From: Gammaproteobacteria bacterium
GTDB taxonomy: Bacteria; Pseudomonadota; Gammaproteobacteria; SZUA-152
Assembly: GCA_032250735.1 (NCBI GenBank)
Contig: JAVVEP010000019.1
Span: forward strand, 1-59,295
DNA length: 59,295 nt
Reading direction: 5' to 3'
Part shown: positions 17,562 to 25,923 of the stretch, piece after piece
Layout of the letters: each line of letters opens with the position of its first letter
Numbering within the stretch: the stretch's first letter is position 1
Made by a program: the position numbers and the translations under genes
The notes under the pieces: generated by a model
Told to the model about the DNA's origin: nothing
Database searches by the model: none
Seen by the model: the letters and a program-made list of their open reading frames with translations, nothing else

Positions 17562-18168
17562 TCCCTACTTCGCTACTAGCACCAGTACGACTGGCAGTAG
17601 TGACGCAAAACCCACCGGCCTCTGTGAGGAAGAACATATTCTGCTACATCAGGTCGCCCGCAAGGCGGTGGAACAGGGGCTGCGCCAGGGCGGGCACCTG
17701 GTCGTCGACACTCCCTACTACCCCCGCCCGCTGAGAGAACCGGGCGCGAGTTTTGTCACCCTCAAACAACACGGTGAGCTGCGCGGCTGCATCGGTTCGC
17801 TGGAGGCGCGCCGCCCGCTGGTAGAGGATGTCGCCTACAACGCCTATGCGGCGGCCTTTGCCGACCCGCGCTTCCCCCCGCTCACCGAACAGGACTTTTC
17901 GGAGGTGGATATTCAGCTGTCGGTATTGAGTCGGGCCGAGCCGATACAATTCGATGGTGAGGCGGATCTGCTGCGCCAGTTACGACCGGGGATTGACGGG
18001 TTGATACTGGAAGACGGGCGGCATCGGGGCACCTTTCTGCCCGCGGTGTGGGAATCCCTGCCCCAACCGGCAGCCTTTTTACAACATCTAAAAATGAAGG
18101 CGGGATTGCCGGCGGATTACTGGTCGGACACCCTTAAGGTTTCACGCTATACCACGGAGTCCTTCTGA
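17548..18168 (+). CDS. amrA: AmmeMemoRadiSam system protein A (AMMECR1 domain)
   Basis: A 206-residue AMMECR1-domain protein. The family signature LRGCIGSLEARRPL is present, as are FADPRFPPL and a C-terminal GLPADYW segment. The function is unknown in all domains of life. The start is ATG 17548 inside the end of amrB (overlap 17548-17561); the same frame is open further upstream, but only within amrB coding sequence. Together with amrB and the divergent amrS this forms the full three-gene set. It converges with the pentapeptide-repeat gene. Confidence 0.93.
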   Translation: MSLTDPYFATSTSTTGSSDAKPTGLCEEEHILLHQVARKAVEQGLRQGGHLVVDTPYYPRPLREPGASFVTLKQHGELRGCIGSLEARRPLVEDVAYNAYAAAFADPRFPPLTEQDFSEVDIQLSVLSRAEPIQFDGEADLLRQLRPGIDGLILEDGRHRGTFLPAVWESLPQPAAFLQHLKMKAGLPADYWSDTLKVSRYTTESF

Positions 18169-18217
18169 TACGGCAATAAATCATTTCGTAAACCGTATCG
18201 TAACCCGCACCGCCAAA

Positions 18218-19180
18218 CTACTTATCGCACTTGCCCACCGAACCCCGGGCGCAGATACGCCCATCCAGCCAGATGGCCTGGTCCAGGATGGCCCCAGTCA
18301 GATTGGCCGTGTCCAGCGTGGCGCCCTGTAGATCGGCGTTCGTCAGATTGGCATGACTGAGATTGGCGTTGCGCAGATCCGCCTTCTGGAGAATCGCGTA
18401 GGCGAGATTGGCGCCGGACAGGTCGGCGCTGGCCAGATTGGCGTTACGCAGGTTGGTTCCCAGCATCGTCACCTGGTGCAGCTCGGCCCCCGAAAGATTG
18501 GCTCCCACCAGACTGGTGTAGGCGATATCGGCGGCGGACAAATGCGCCCCGCGCAGATCGGCGCCGGCCATGTTGGCATTACGCAGCTGCGCGCCGCGCA
18601 GATCGGCGGTCACCAGTTTCACGCCCTCCATCAGGCAGTTATTCCAGTTCACCCAGGGCTGGGGGACGGCGTTGCAATCGGTGGTTTCCTGATTCTGCCA
18701 GGGCTGGAAGTACCAGGCGGCCACAATCACACTGGTGAGAAACAGGGTCGACACGACCCCGCGCAGAAAATAGTGCTGTTTGCGTTGCAGGGCGGCCTCG
18801 GCAATGGCGGTCTTGATCTCGCGGTGGCGAATCATCGCCTCCTCTTCCGACTGCCGTCGGCCCGGGTCATTGGCCCGGCGCTCCTGTTTCGGCTGCCCCG
18901 GTTCATCCCGATCCCGCCTGTCCCGGGCGTTACGCTCATCCTCCCGCATGCGGGCGATCTTCAGGCGTTCCGCCGCCTCCGGGTCGTGCAGGTCGGCCTT
19001 CAGTTCCTCCGGCAACAGGATGGGGATCTCCGTCACCTTCTGCCAGTGGCGCTGATCCGTGCTCAGCTCATCGCTGTCCTGGATTCGTCCCAGCAGGATA
19101 AATCGCGAAATCTGTGGCGCCGGAAATGGCCCGCGAATTTGATCGCCACGGCGGGTGTACCAGCGTTGTTTTATCTGCAT
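18218..19180 (-). CDS. Membrane pentapeptide-repeat protein with GYF_2-like N-terminus
   Basis: A 320-residue protein in three parts. Residues 1-60 (RWYTRRGDQIRGPFPAPQI) resemble the GYF_2 type of protein-interaction domain. Residues 70-130 are a highly charged Arg/Asp/Glu-rich helix. A membrane segment follows near 139-158 (FLRGVVSTLFLTSVIVAAWY). Residues 185-305 hold about 20 pentapeptide repeats of the A(D/N)LxX form (ADLRGAQLRNANMAGADLRG), which fold as a right-handed beta-helix. The topology suggests a cytoplasmic N-terminus and an external helix. The function is unknown. ATG 19180 follows AGGA at 7 nt. Confidence 0.85.
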   Translation of the reverse strand: MQIKQRWYTRRGDQIRGPFPAPQISRFILLGRIQDSDELSTDQRHWQKVTEIPILLPEELKADLHDPEAAERLKIARMREDERNARDRRDRDEPGQPKQERRANDPGRRQSEEEAMIRHREIKTAIAEAALQRKQHYFLRGVVSTLFLTSVIVAAWYFQPWQNQETTDCNAVPQPWVNWNNCLMEGVKLVTADLRGAQLRNANMAGADLRGAHLSAADIAYTSLVGANLSGAELHQVTMLGTNLRNANLASADLSGANLAYAILQKADLRNANLSHANLTNADLQGATLDTANLTGAILDQAIWLDGRICARGSVGKCDK

Positions 19181-19454
19181 TCGTGTTCCTAGTGGCTGTC
19201 CGCCGCTGCCATCAATGATCGATTGGCCTGGATGATTCGGCCTGGGAGCCGGTTGGATTCAGGGTCACTCACCGCACGTACCGCTGTTGCGGCCCCGCCT
19301 TCTGAGGGCGGCCGGATCCCATAGAGATGTTCGGCCGTTTGGGCAAAAATTTTAGCGGCATCTTTACCCTTTCGACGGAAAATCCCGTATGTTATGAAAA
19401 ATCGATGACCCCGACCGATGACCCCGAAACAGGTTATCCCACGATCAGGACTGA

Positions 19455-20972
19455 ATGGACATCTCCGGTATCCAGAACACGCTCAAGCTGGATCTGCTCG
19501 CCAGATCCCCACAGGCCGTGGTGGATGCCTGGAAGGTCGGTCAACTGGTCACGGCAACGGCGGTAACGACCCCCAGGCATGGACAGGCGACCCTCACCAT
19601 CGGCGGTGCCCTGGTCAGCGCACAACTGCCCGCGCAGACCCCGTTCGGGCTGACGCCGGGGCAGCCCCTGCAACTGGAGGTCAGCCGACTCGCGGAGCTG
19701 ACGGTGTTACGGCTCATCACGCAGACCGCCAACGCGGGCCGACCCGAGGCGGCGGCGCCGATCACCATCAGCCTGCTGCCGCAGCCCGGCTTGATCCGAC
19801 AATTGACGCCGGGCCAGCAATTGATGGCCCGCTTGCAGATCCCGCTCGAGCAACAGCCCACCCGCGCCATACTGGAGTGGGCTGGCAATCGTATCGCCGT
19901 GCAACTGTCGCAGGCCTTACCCGCCACAGTCAACCAGCCACTGAAACTGGAAGTCCTCCACCCGGGGGCCATCGCCGCGCTGAAGATACTCACCCCCGCC
20001 ACTACCGCCAGCGACAGCATTCCCCAGGCATTACGCGCCACCCTGCCGCGTCAGGCCCCGCTGCCGCCGCTGCTGTCCAATCTGGCGCTCATCGCCGGCG
20101 ACGGCCGTTACTCCTTCCTGCCCAACGCTCCCCGACCGGCTCCCGCCTTGCCCCCGGCCGTGGTGGAACTGAGCCGCGCCATCATCGAGCGCCTGCCGCA
20201 GCCGGCGACACTGGGTACCGCGGATGGCGTCAGGCAGGCGGTGGCCCAGTCCGGGCTGTTTCTGGAGGCCCGACTGGCGCAGGCCCTGCAGCAGTCGCCG
20301 CAGCAGAACCTGAACCCCCTCGCGGCCGCGATCCCAATCGATTTCAAGGGCGGACTGCTCGGCCTGTTGGTGACCCTGCTAGGCCTCATAAAATCCAGCC
20401 CGGCGACGCCGACGCCTGCCACACCGCCGATACCCACCCACGCCCCGTCGGCAGCTCCGGCCGCAGGCCAGGCCACCCTGAACCCGTCCATGGGCCTGCA
20501 ACAGGCATTGGCGGAACTGCTGCGCAGCGTGGAAAGTGGCGTCGCCCGATTGCAGCTCAACCAACTGGTCTCCAGCGCCCCGGAGGAAGAGGGAAAACGG
20601 AGCTGGGTGCTGGAACTGCCCGTCCGTGGCGAGGGGCACATCGACCTGATCCGGTTGTGCATTGATCAACAGCGCCCACCACAGGGCAAAAAGGACACCG
20701 CTTTCTGGACAGTCACCCTGTCACTCAGCCCCAAAGGGCTGGGACCCGTGCAGGTCCGTGTCAGTCTGGTGAAGGGGACTATCCACACCCGCTTCTGGTC
20801 GGAAAATCCGCACACCAGCGACTTCATCCGCGATCACCTGCCGCTGCTGAAACAGCGGTATCGCGAGGTCGGACTCAGCATCGGCCAACTCCAGGCGCAC
20901 CAGGGCAAGGCCCCCGGTCCCAGCTCGGCTGATGATTATCTGCACCCCGCACTGCTGGATGAACAGGCATGA
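19455..20972 (+). CDS. FliK-like hook-length control domain protein (second copy)
   Basis: A 505-residue protein whose last ~120 residues match the FliK C-terminal (Flg_hook) domain: SLSPKGLGPVQVRVSLVKG, then LPLLKQRYREVGLSIGQLQ. The N-terminal half is rich in Pro, Ala, Gln and Leu, as in export rulers, but unlike the fliK at 43480 it has an ordered-looking start (MDISGIQNTLKLDLLARSP). It overlaps flhX by ATGA. The pair faces the chemotaxis operon. FliK normally switches the export gate through FlhB, so pairing with an FlhB fragment is meaningful. The start has AGGA at 6 nt. Confidence 0.85.
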   Translation: MDISGIQNTLKLDLLARSPQAVVDAWKVGQLVTATAVTTPRHGQATLTIGGALVSAQLPAQTPFGLTPGQPLQLEVSRLAELTVLRLITQTANAGRPEAAAPITISLLPQPGLIRQLTPGQQLMARLQIPLEQQPTRAILEWAGNRIAVQLSQALPATVNQPLKLEVLHPGAIAALKILTPATTASDSIPQALRATLPRQAPLPPLLSNLALIAGDGRYSFLPNAPRPAPALPPAVVELSRAIIERLPQPATLGTADGVRQAVAQSGLFLEARLAQALQQSPQQNLNPLAAAIPIDFKGGLLGLLVTLLGLIKSSPATPTPATPPIPTHAPSAAPAAGQATLNPSMGLQQALAELLRSVESGVARLQLNQLVSSAPEEEGKRSWVLELPVRGEGHIDLIRLCIDQQRPPQGKKDTAFWTVTLSLSPKGLGPVQVRVSLVKGTIHTRFWSENPHTSDFIRDHLPLLKQRYREVGLSIGQLQAHQGKAPGPSSADDYLHPALLDEQA

Positions 20973-21271
20973 ACGAGCCGCACGACACCCCCACCACCGC
21001 CGTTGCCCTGCACTATGACGGCAAGAATGCGCCGCAGATCACGGCCAAAGGCACGGGTGAACTCGCCGAAAGGATCATTGCCCTGGCGAAGCAGCATGGC
21101 ATCCCCCTGCAGCAGGATGCGGCGCTGATTGGGCTGTTATCGAAACTGGATCTGGGTGACGAAATCCCCCAGCCACTGTACACCGCGGTGGCCGAGGTGA
21201 TTGCCTTCGCCTATATCCTGAGCGGCAAGCGGCCGGAGGGATTTGAGCCAACGCCCGACGCGCCGGAATAA
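20969..21271 (+). CDS. flhX: FlhB C-terminal-domain homologue (FlhX / FhlB)
   Basis: A 100-residue protein similar to the part of FlhB after the autocleavage site. ALHYDGKNAPQITAKGTGEL aligns with the FlhB strand following NPTH, and GDEIPQPLYTAVAEVIAFAY aligns with the FlhB C-terminal helix. There is no membrane segment and no NPTH site, so it resembles a pre-cleaved FlhB-CC. In some bacteria such proteins partly replace the FlhB C-terminus. It overlaps the upstream FliK-like gene by 4 nt, which implies translational coupling. It is convergent with the DUF2802 gene, 28 bp away. Confidence 0.88.
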   Translation: MNEPHDTPTTAVALHYDGKNAPQITAKGTGELAERIIALAKQHGIPLQQDAALIGLLSKLDLGDEIPQPLYTAVAEVIAFAYILSGKRPEGFEPTPDAPE

Positions 21272-21299
21272 AATCGGGGAGCTCGGATGATCGGAGAAA

Positions 21300-21692
21300 C
21301 TAGGAGGCCTTCTTGATACGCTCCGCCAGGGCCACCAGCTCGGCCTCGCCACGGGCGATACCGCAGTCGGCCATCACCTCTTCCAGCTCCGCACCCTTGT
21401 GCATCATCTTCCTGGCCTGGCGGTAACTCTGCGAACCCGAGGCATTCATCTCCAACTGATCCTGACGCTGTCCCAGGCGATGGGTACGCTGTTCCATATG
21501 CGCCAGATGCTCCCCCAGCTTAACGGCACCGGCGCAGACGGCACGGATATCGGATTGCAGGGTAGTGATGGTGGTTTGCTGCTGTTCCAGCAGTGAGCGC
21601 AAGCGGGCGTGTTTTGAAAAGGCCATCAACAGGGTCACTAGCGCCGTGACCAGTGCGGCTATGGCAATTACTTCAAAGGAGATGTTCATCAT
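21300..21692 (-). CDS. DUF2802 protein at the end of the chemotaxis operon
   Basis: A 130-residue protein with one N-terminal membrane helix (residues 4-24, EVIAIAALVTALVTLLMAF) and a coiled-coil region after it (LRSLLEQQQTTITTLQSDIR). Its C-terminus (SYRQARKMMHKGAELEEVM, CGIARGEAELVALAERI) looks like a small helix-turn-helix fold. DUF2802 genes sit after cheW in Pseudomonas-type clusters, but no function is known. AAGG lies 8 nt before ATG 21692. It is the last gene of the long minus-strand run. Confidence 0.82.
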   Translation of the reverse strand: MMNISFEVIAIAALVTALVTLLMAFSKHARLRSLLEQQQTTITTLQSDIRAVCAGAVKLGEHLAHMEQRTHRLGQRQDQLEMNASGSQSYRQARKMMHKGAELEEVMADCGIARGEAELVALAERIKKAS

Positions 21693-21760
21693 GGTATTAC
21701 CTTTCTTCGTCAGTCAGCGGGTTATTCACTGCACACGCCAGTTACCTTCAGCGCCGGTAC

Positions 21761-21925
21761 TCAGGCATATTCATCAATACCGGGTCGGTCATCATCTTTG
21801 TTCGGTTTTTTGGGTACGGGAGGTTTGGGCTGTCGTTTGGGCTGCTGCTTATCGGACGGCACGGAATGAGGCTTTGGCAACGGCTGGCTGATGCCAACGG
21901 GGGGTATGAGTGTCGAGTCCGCCAT
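21761..21925 (-). CDS. Small Pro/Lys-rich protein between cheW and DUF2802
   Basis: A 54-residue gene, MADSTLIPPVGISQPLPKP at the start and RPGIDEYA at the end, with a Lys/Gln/Pro-rich middle (PKRQPKPPVPKKP) and an acidic patch (DDD). ATG 21925 has one of the best ribosome sites in the region (AAAGGAGAGG, about 6 nt away). It fills the gap between cheW (38 nt upstream) and the DUF2802 gene on the same strand. It looks disordered, with no membrane segment. I do not recognise the family. Being translated within the operon is an inference from the ribosome site and spacing. Confidence 0.72.
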   Translation of the reverse strand: MADSTLIPPVGISQPLPKPHSVPSDKQQPKRQPKPPVPKKPNKDDDRPGIDEYA

Positions 21926-21963
21926 TCGCCCTCTCCTTTTTCGCGAAGATCACCCTGCCCATC

Positions 21964-22449
21964 TCAGAGCAGCATATCCGCCCATTCTTCATCACTGAGC
22001 AGTTTGTTCAGGTCCACCAGGATCAGCAGCTCGCTATCGTGGCTCGCCACCCCCTGGATAAACTTGGAACTCTCTTCCGTGCCCACATTGGGCGCGGTCT
22101 CGATTTCAGAGGCCTTCAGATCCACCACCTCGGCAACGCTGTCCACCAGGATGCCCACCACCTGCTCGTCGGATTCAATGATCACAATCCGGGTCGAGTC
22201 ATCCAGCTCCGCCGGATTCAGACCAAACCGACTGCGGGTATTGATCACTGTCACCACATTGCCGCGCAGATTGATGATGCCCATCACATAGCTGGGGGCG
22301 CCGGGCACCGGCGCAATCTCGGTGACCCGCAACACCTCCTGCACCTGCATCACATTGATGCCGTATTTTTCATTCTCCAGCCGAAACGTGACCCAGCGGA
22401 GGTTTTCATCATCGGACTTTTTATTGGTGTTAGTTGCTGTCGTACCCAT
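21964..22449 (-). CDS. cheW: Chemotaxis coupling protein CheW
   Basis: CheW links chemoreceptors to the CheA kinase under the membrane. The 161 residues are a single CheW domain: WVTFRLENEKYGINVMQVQE, PGAPSYVMGIINLRGNVVTV and VDSVAEVVDL. ATG 22449 (MGTTATNTNKK) follows AGGTGG; the open frame upstream of it has no family similarity. It is followed closely by the 54-residue gene and preceded by a second CheW-domain gene, an order seen in Pseudomonas. Confidence 0.95.
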   Translation of the reverse strand: MGTTATNTNKKSDDENLRWVTFRLENEKYGINVMQVQEVLRVTEIAPVPGAPSYVMGIINLRGNVVTVINTRSRFGLNPAELDDSTRIVIIESDEQVVGILVDSVAEVVDLKASEIETAPNVGTEESSKFIQGVASHDSELLILVDLNKLLSDEEWADMLL

Positions 22450-22636
22450 TATGGCTTCCACCTTACAAGTTAAATTTCCGTCACGCCTGGCCCTGAAACA
22501 GGTCCCTATACCCGTTGCATAGCAGTCACGTGTCAATTCATTGTCGTTTCGCGATCAACGACGGCCACTGGTTGCGCGTTGTGAAGATAAATGCAGGATT
22601 CATACCACCCTGCCAGATCACCTGCCAGAGTCTGTG

Positions 22637-23371
22637 CTAAGCACCCTTCAGGCCGGCGCGCAGCTGCACGCACAGCTGCTCCATCTCTAACAGGGCGCAC
22701 ATCCGATCAATCACCGTGCCCGCCAGCCACGGGCGACGCTGCTGGCTGCCGCGCCAGCGCACAGCCGCGCGATCCAGGGTGAGGACCTCGGAGATGCTGT
22801 CGGCGGCCAGGCCAAATTTTCCACCGGCTATCAGCACCAGATATTTGACCCGCTCATGGGCGGGCGGCAGCGCCGCACGGCGCTCATCCGGCATGATGAT
22901 CTCCGCGATATCCACCACCTGGACGTTTTGCCCCCGATGCGGCAACAGGCCCAGCACCCAGGGGGCATAGCCGGGCAGCTCGGTGATGGTCTCCTTCAAT
23001 TCCACGATGCCGTCCAGCGCCTCCAGTGGCGCCGCCAGGGTCACGCCCGCCACCTGAAAGCTGAGACACTGAAAGCGACCCTGCGCCCAGTCCGGATAGC
23101 TAACGTCCTCCGGCTCGGCCACAGTGGAGCTAGCGTCGCACGGATGATCTGCCGCCGCACTCCCGGCAAGCGCCGGCGCTGGGCCTGGATCCGGCTGCGA
23201 CACAGGCACCACCGTGGCCGCCAGGGCTTCGGTCATCACCGCGCCCGGAGCCCGCGCCGCGTCTTCCGCGGCGACCACAGCAGAGGCCTCACACAGCAGG
23301 GCATCCAGATACACCCGTAAGGCGCGGCTCGGTTCGTCCAGGGTGTAGGTTTCGAACGGCTGTTTTTTCAT
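22637..23371 (-). CDS. CheW-domain protein (second CheW-like)
   Basis: A 244-residue protein with about 95 low-complexity Ala/Pro/Glu-rich residues, then a divergent CheW domain (FQCLSFQVAGVTLAAPLEAL, LPHRGQNVQVVDIAEII, LVLIAGGKFGLAADSISEVL). In the Pseudomonas cluster the equivalent gene lies between parA and cheW, as here. A scaffold role linking the polar ParA-like protein to the chemosensory array is likely but inferred. A 187-bp spacer without visible features separates it from cheW. Confidence 0.85.
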   Translation of the reverse strand: MKKQPFETYTLDEPSRALRVYLDALLCEASAVVAAEDAARAPGAVMTEALAATVVPVSQPDPGPAPALAGSAAADHPCDASSTVAEPEDVSYPDWAQGRFQCLSFQVAGVTLAAPLEALDGIVELKETITELPGYAPWVLGLLPHRGQNVQVVDIAEIIMPDERRAALPPAHERVKYLVLIAGGKFGLAADSISEVLTLDRAAVRWRGSQQRRPWLAGTVIDRMCALLEMEQLCVQLRAGLKGA

Positions 23372-23412
23372 CGTGGATTTCAGTGTGAGTTTCAGTATGA
23401 AAAGGAATCGTC

Positions 23413-24219
23413 TTACCGAGTGGCCATAGCCATCGGCAGATGCCCCTGTATCGCAGGTTCCAATAGATCGTTGAGCAATTCCGCATACGCCAGCGAGCCG
23501 CGATCGTTCGGTGACTTGATGGTCAGCGGCACGCCCAGTCGGCTGGCCTCACGAAACTGGGTGTCGACAGGAATCACCGAGCGCCACAGGGAGGTCGCGT
23601 GGCGCTCGCGCAGCAGGCGCAGCGTGGAAACAGACGCGCGGGTGCGGCGATCAAACATGGTCGGCAAAATCGTGTACTCGGGCACCCGGTGATTGGCGCG
23701 GCCGATCATGCTCAGGGTGCGCAGCATACGTTCCAGCCCCTTCACCGCGAGAAACTCGGTCTGTACGGGAATGATCAGATGCTCACAGGCGGCCAGGGCA
23801 TTCACCATCAGCACGCCGAGCAAGGGGGGGCAGTCGATCAGCGCATAGTCATATTCGGCAGACAGGGCCGCCAATGCCTGTTGCACCACCAGACCCATTC
23901 CATTCGAGGTACCCAACTGCCGGTCCAGCGTCGCCAGCGCCGTAGAGGCCGGCATCAGGGACAGGTTTTCATAGTCGGTACGATGTATCAGATTCTGCAG
24001 CGGAACCGTCACCGGCGACTGTTTATTCTGAAACAACCGATACAGGCTGTTTTCGATGTGATCCGGGTCCAGCCTGAAATAGGAAGACATTGAACCATGC
24101 GGATCCATGTCCAGCAGCAGGGTGCGATAACCCCGCGCCGCCAGCAGACCACCCAGACTCACCACCGAGGTGGTTTTTCCGACCCCGCCTTTCTGGTTGG
24201 CGACCGCCCAGACCTTCAC
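23413..24219 (-). CDS. ParA-family ATPase of the chemotaxis cluster (ParC-like)
   Basis: A 268-residue ParA/MinD-type ATPase. The deviant Walker A KGGVGKTTS lies near residues 10-18, Walker A' is LLLDMDPHGS, and Walker B is YALIDCPPLLG. In polar-flagellated Gammaproteobacteria such a protein (ParC) places chemosensory arrays at the cell pole and ensures their inheritance. There is no parB partner nearby, which fits that role and argues against plasmid or chromosome partition. The start is GTG 24219, directly following the motD stop (TGAGTG). Confidence 0.92.
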   Translation of the reverse strand: MKVWAVANQKGGVGKTTSVVSLGGLLAARGYRTLLLDMDPHGSMSSYFRLDPDHIENSLYRLFQNKQSPVTVPLQNLIHRTDYENLSLMPASTALATLDRQLGTSNGMGLVVQQALAALSAEYDYALIDCPPLLGVLMVNALAACEHLIIPVQTEFLAVKGLERMLRTLSMIGRANHRVPEYTILPTMFDRRTRASVSTLRLLRERHATSLWRSVIPVDTQFREASRLGVPLTIKSPNDRGSLAYAELLNDLLEPAIQGHLPMAMATR

Positions 24220-25143
24220 TCAGGAACCTCCGGGCGATTGGCGTGCCGGGGGCAGGATATTGATCGGCGGATTTATCACTGACACGCCGGGCGTGGATTT
24301 TTCCCGCTCAATGCGCCGCTTTGCGGAAACGGTGGCATCCAGTTGTTCCGCGCGACTGGTCCGGCGCGCTATCGCATCCGATAGGACAACAATCTTGACA
24401 CGACGGTTTTCACGCCGACCCTTGGCGGTAGTGTTATCAGCCACAGGCTTGAATTCCGCATATCCAACCGCCGACATTCTCTGGGGCTTCACCCCGTTTT
24501 GCGCGAACAGGTGAACAACGCTGGCGGCTCGCGCTGCGGACAACTCCCAGTTAGAGGGGAACTCGTCAGTACTAATGGGAATGTCGTCGGTAAATCCCTC
24601 GACCTGCACCTGGTTGTTAATGTCGCTGATGATGGTCGCGACCTTGCGCAGCACAGGCACAGCCTGCGATTCAAGCTGCGCCTTGCCACTGGCGTAGAGG
24701 ATACTGGAGTTGATCTCGATCTCGATCCACAGATCATTTTTGGTAACCTTCACCAGTTCCTTGTCAATCAGCGGCGCAAGGCCTTTTTCGACAAGGGAGG
24801 AGATCTTTTTAAGAGTAACCTTATCCTCCTCGCTGGCATCCACGCCGCCATAGGCAGAGGGATTGAGATTTTGCGCACTCTCCGCGGTATCCGAACTGGA
24901 GCGTACCGGGCGCGAAACGATAGGGGCCTTTAACGGGTTATTAAATTTAATCGGCAGGCCACGCTCCGATGGATCGAAGGCGGATGAGATGGAGTCGGAA
25001 AGGACGCGATATTTACCCTCATTCACCGAGGATATCGAGTACATAACCACAAAAAAGGCGAACAACAGGGTGATGAAATCGGCATAGGACACCAGCCATC
25101 TTTCATGGTTTACATGTTCCTCTTTTTTCTTTTTTCTGGCCAT
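24220..25143 (-). CDS. motD: Flagellar motor stator protein MotD (MotB family)
   Basis: A 307-residue stator subunit. The single membrane helix holds the proton-channel Asp in SYADFITLLFAFFVVMYS. The plug region follows. The C-terminal OmpA/MotB peptidoglycan-binding domain has VQVEGFTDDIP and NWELSAARAASVV. It works with the preceding MotC as one of the proton-driven stator units. A Pro/Arg-rich tail of about 60 residues follows the OmpA fold. The gene order cheB-motC-motD-parA equals the Pseudomonas cluster. Confidence 0.94.
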   Translation of the reverse strand: MARKKKKEEHVNHERWLVSYADFITLLFAFFVVMYSISSVNEGKYRVLSDSISSAFDPSERGLPIKFNNPLKAPIVSRPVRSSSDTAESAQNLNPSAYGGVDASEEDKVTLKKISSLVEKGLAPLIDKELVKVTKNDLWIEIEINSSILYASGKAQLESQAVPVLRKVATIISDINNQVQVEGFTDDIPISTDEFPSNWELSAARAASVVHLFAQNGVKPQRMSAVGYAEFKPVADNTTAKGRRENRRVKIVVLSDAIARRTSRAEQLDATVSAKRRIEREKSTPGVSVINPPINILPPARQSPGGS

Positions 25144-25181
25144 AACTAACTACCACCGTCGTAGAGGAATCCGTTGCTGGA

Positions 25182-25922
25182 TCAACTCACGAAGCCTCGT
25201 AGCTTGGTCTCGATGTTGCGAGGGTTCTCACCCTCGGCAATGGAAATGACGCCTTCCACGATCATCTCGTGCAGCTGTGTCTGGGCATGCACCTGTGATT
25301 TCAGTTTTCCCGCGATGGGCAGGAACAGCAGGTTTGCCAGACCGACGCCATAGATAGTGGCGACAAAGGCCGTAGCGATACCGGAACCCAGCTTGGAAGG
25401 ATCGGCCAGGTTCTGCATCACATGGATCAGCCCCATAACGGCGCCAATAATGCCGATGGTCGGACTGTAGCCACCCATATTCTCAAACACCTTGGCCGCC
25501 TCGGTGCCGAAGTGTTCCTTGGCATCCAGTTCCACTTCCATTACGCGGCGAATAATCTCCGGCTCGCTGCCATCCACCAAGAGCTGCAAACCCTTTTGTG
25601 CAAAAGGATCGGTTTCGTTCTCAGCGACATCCTCCAGACCCAGCAGCCCTTCCTTTCTGGCGATATTGCTCCACTCCATGATTTTCTGGATCGCCTCTTC
25701 GCTGCGCAATTTTGGCGGGAACAGGGTCCACATCATCATCTTTATCGATGACATGAATATGCCGAACGGCGTCTGCAACATCACCGCGCCGACGGTTCCC
25801 CCCAATACAATCAGACATGCCGGGCCATTAACCAAGGACCCGATATGCCCGCCTTCCAGGAACTGGCCGCCGAGGATTGCACCAAAGCCGACGATTAATC
25901 CAACGAGACTTAAAATATCCAT
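25182..25922 (-). CDS. motC: Flagellar motor stator protein MotC (MotA family)
   Basis: A 246-residue protein with four membrane helices. The first is MDILSLVGLIVGFGAILGGQ, and the last pair includes GYSPTIGIIGAVMGLIHVM and the conserved TAFVATIYGVGLANLLFLP. The cytoplasmic loop carries the charged residues that contact FliG. ATG 25922 begins one base after the cheB stop codon (TAGTATG), so translation is coupled. Confidence 0.95.
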   Translation of the reverse strand: MDILSLVGLIVGFGAILGGQFLEGGHIGSLVNGPACLIVLGGTVGAVMLQTPFGIFMSSIKMMMWTLFPPKLRSEEAIQKIMEWSNIARKEGLLGLEDVAENETDPFAQKGLQLLVDGSEPEIIRRVMEVELDAKEHFGTEAAKVFENMGGYSPTIGIIGAVMGLIHVMQNLADPSKLGSGIATAFVATIYGVGLANLLFLPIAGKLKSQVHAQTQLHEMIVEGVISIAEGENPRNIETKLRGFVS

Positions 25923-25923
25923 A

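Noticed and set aside
18353-19192. Plus-strand open frame of 279 codons opposite the pentapeptide-repeat gene
   Set aside because: Its repeated Gly/Ile/Gln pattern is the mirror of the pentapeptide codons, so it is a shadow.
19418-20665. 415-codon open frame in a second frame of the FliK-like gene
   Set aside because: Arg/Pro/Gly-rich translation without domains; the overlapping frame has a clear Flg_hook domain and ribosome site.
23413-24219. The ParA-like gene as plasmid or chromosome partition gene
   Set aside because: There is no parB or parS nearby, and the chemotaxis gene order matches the known ParC-type location.
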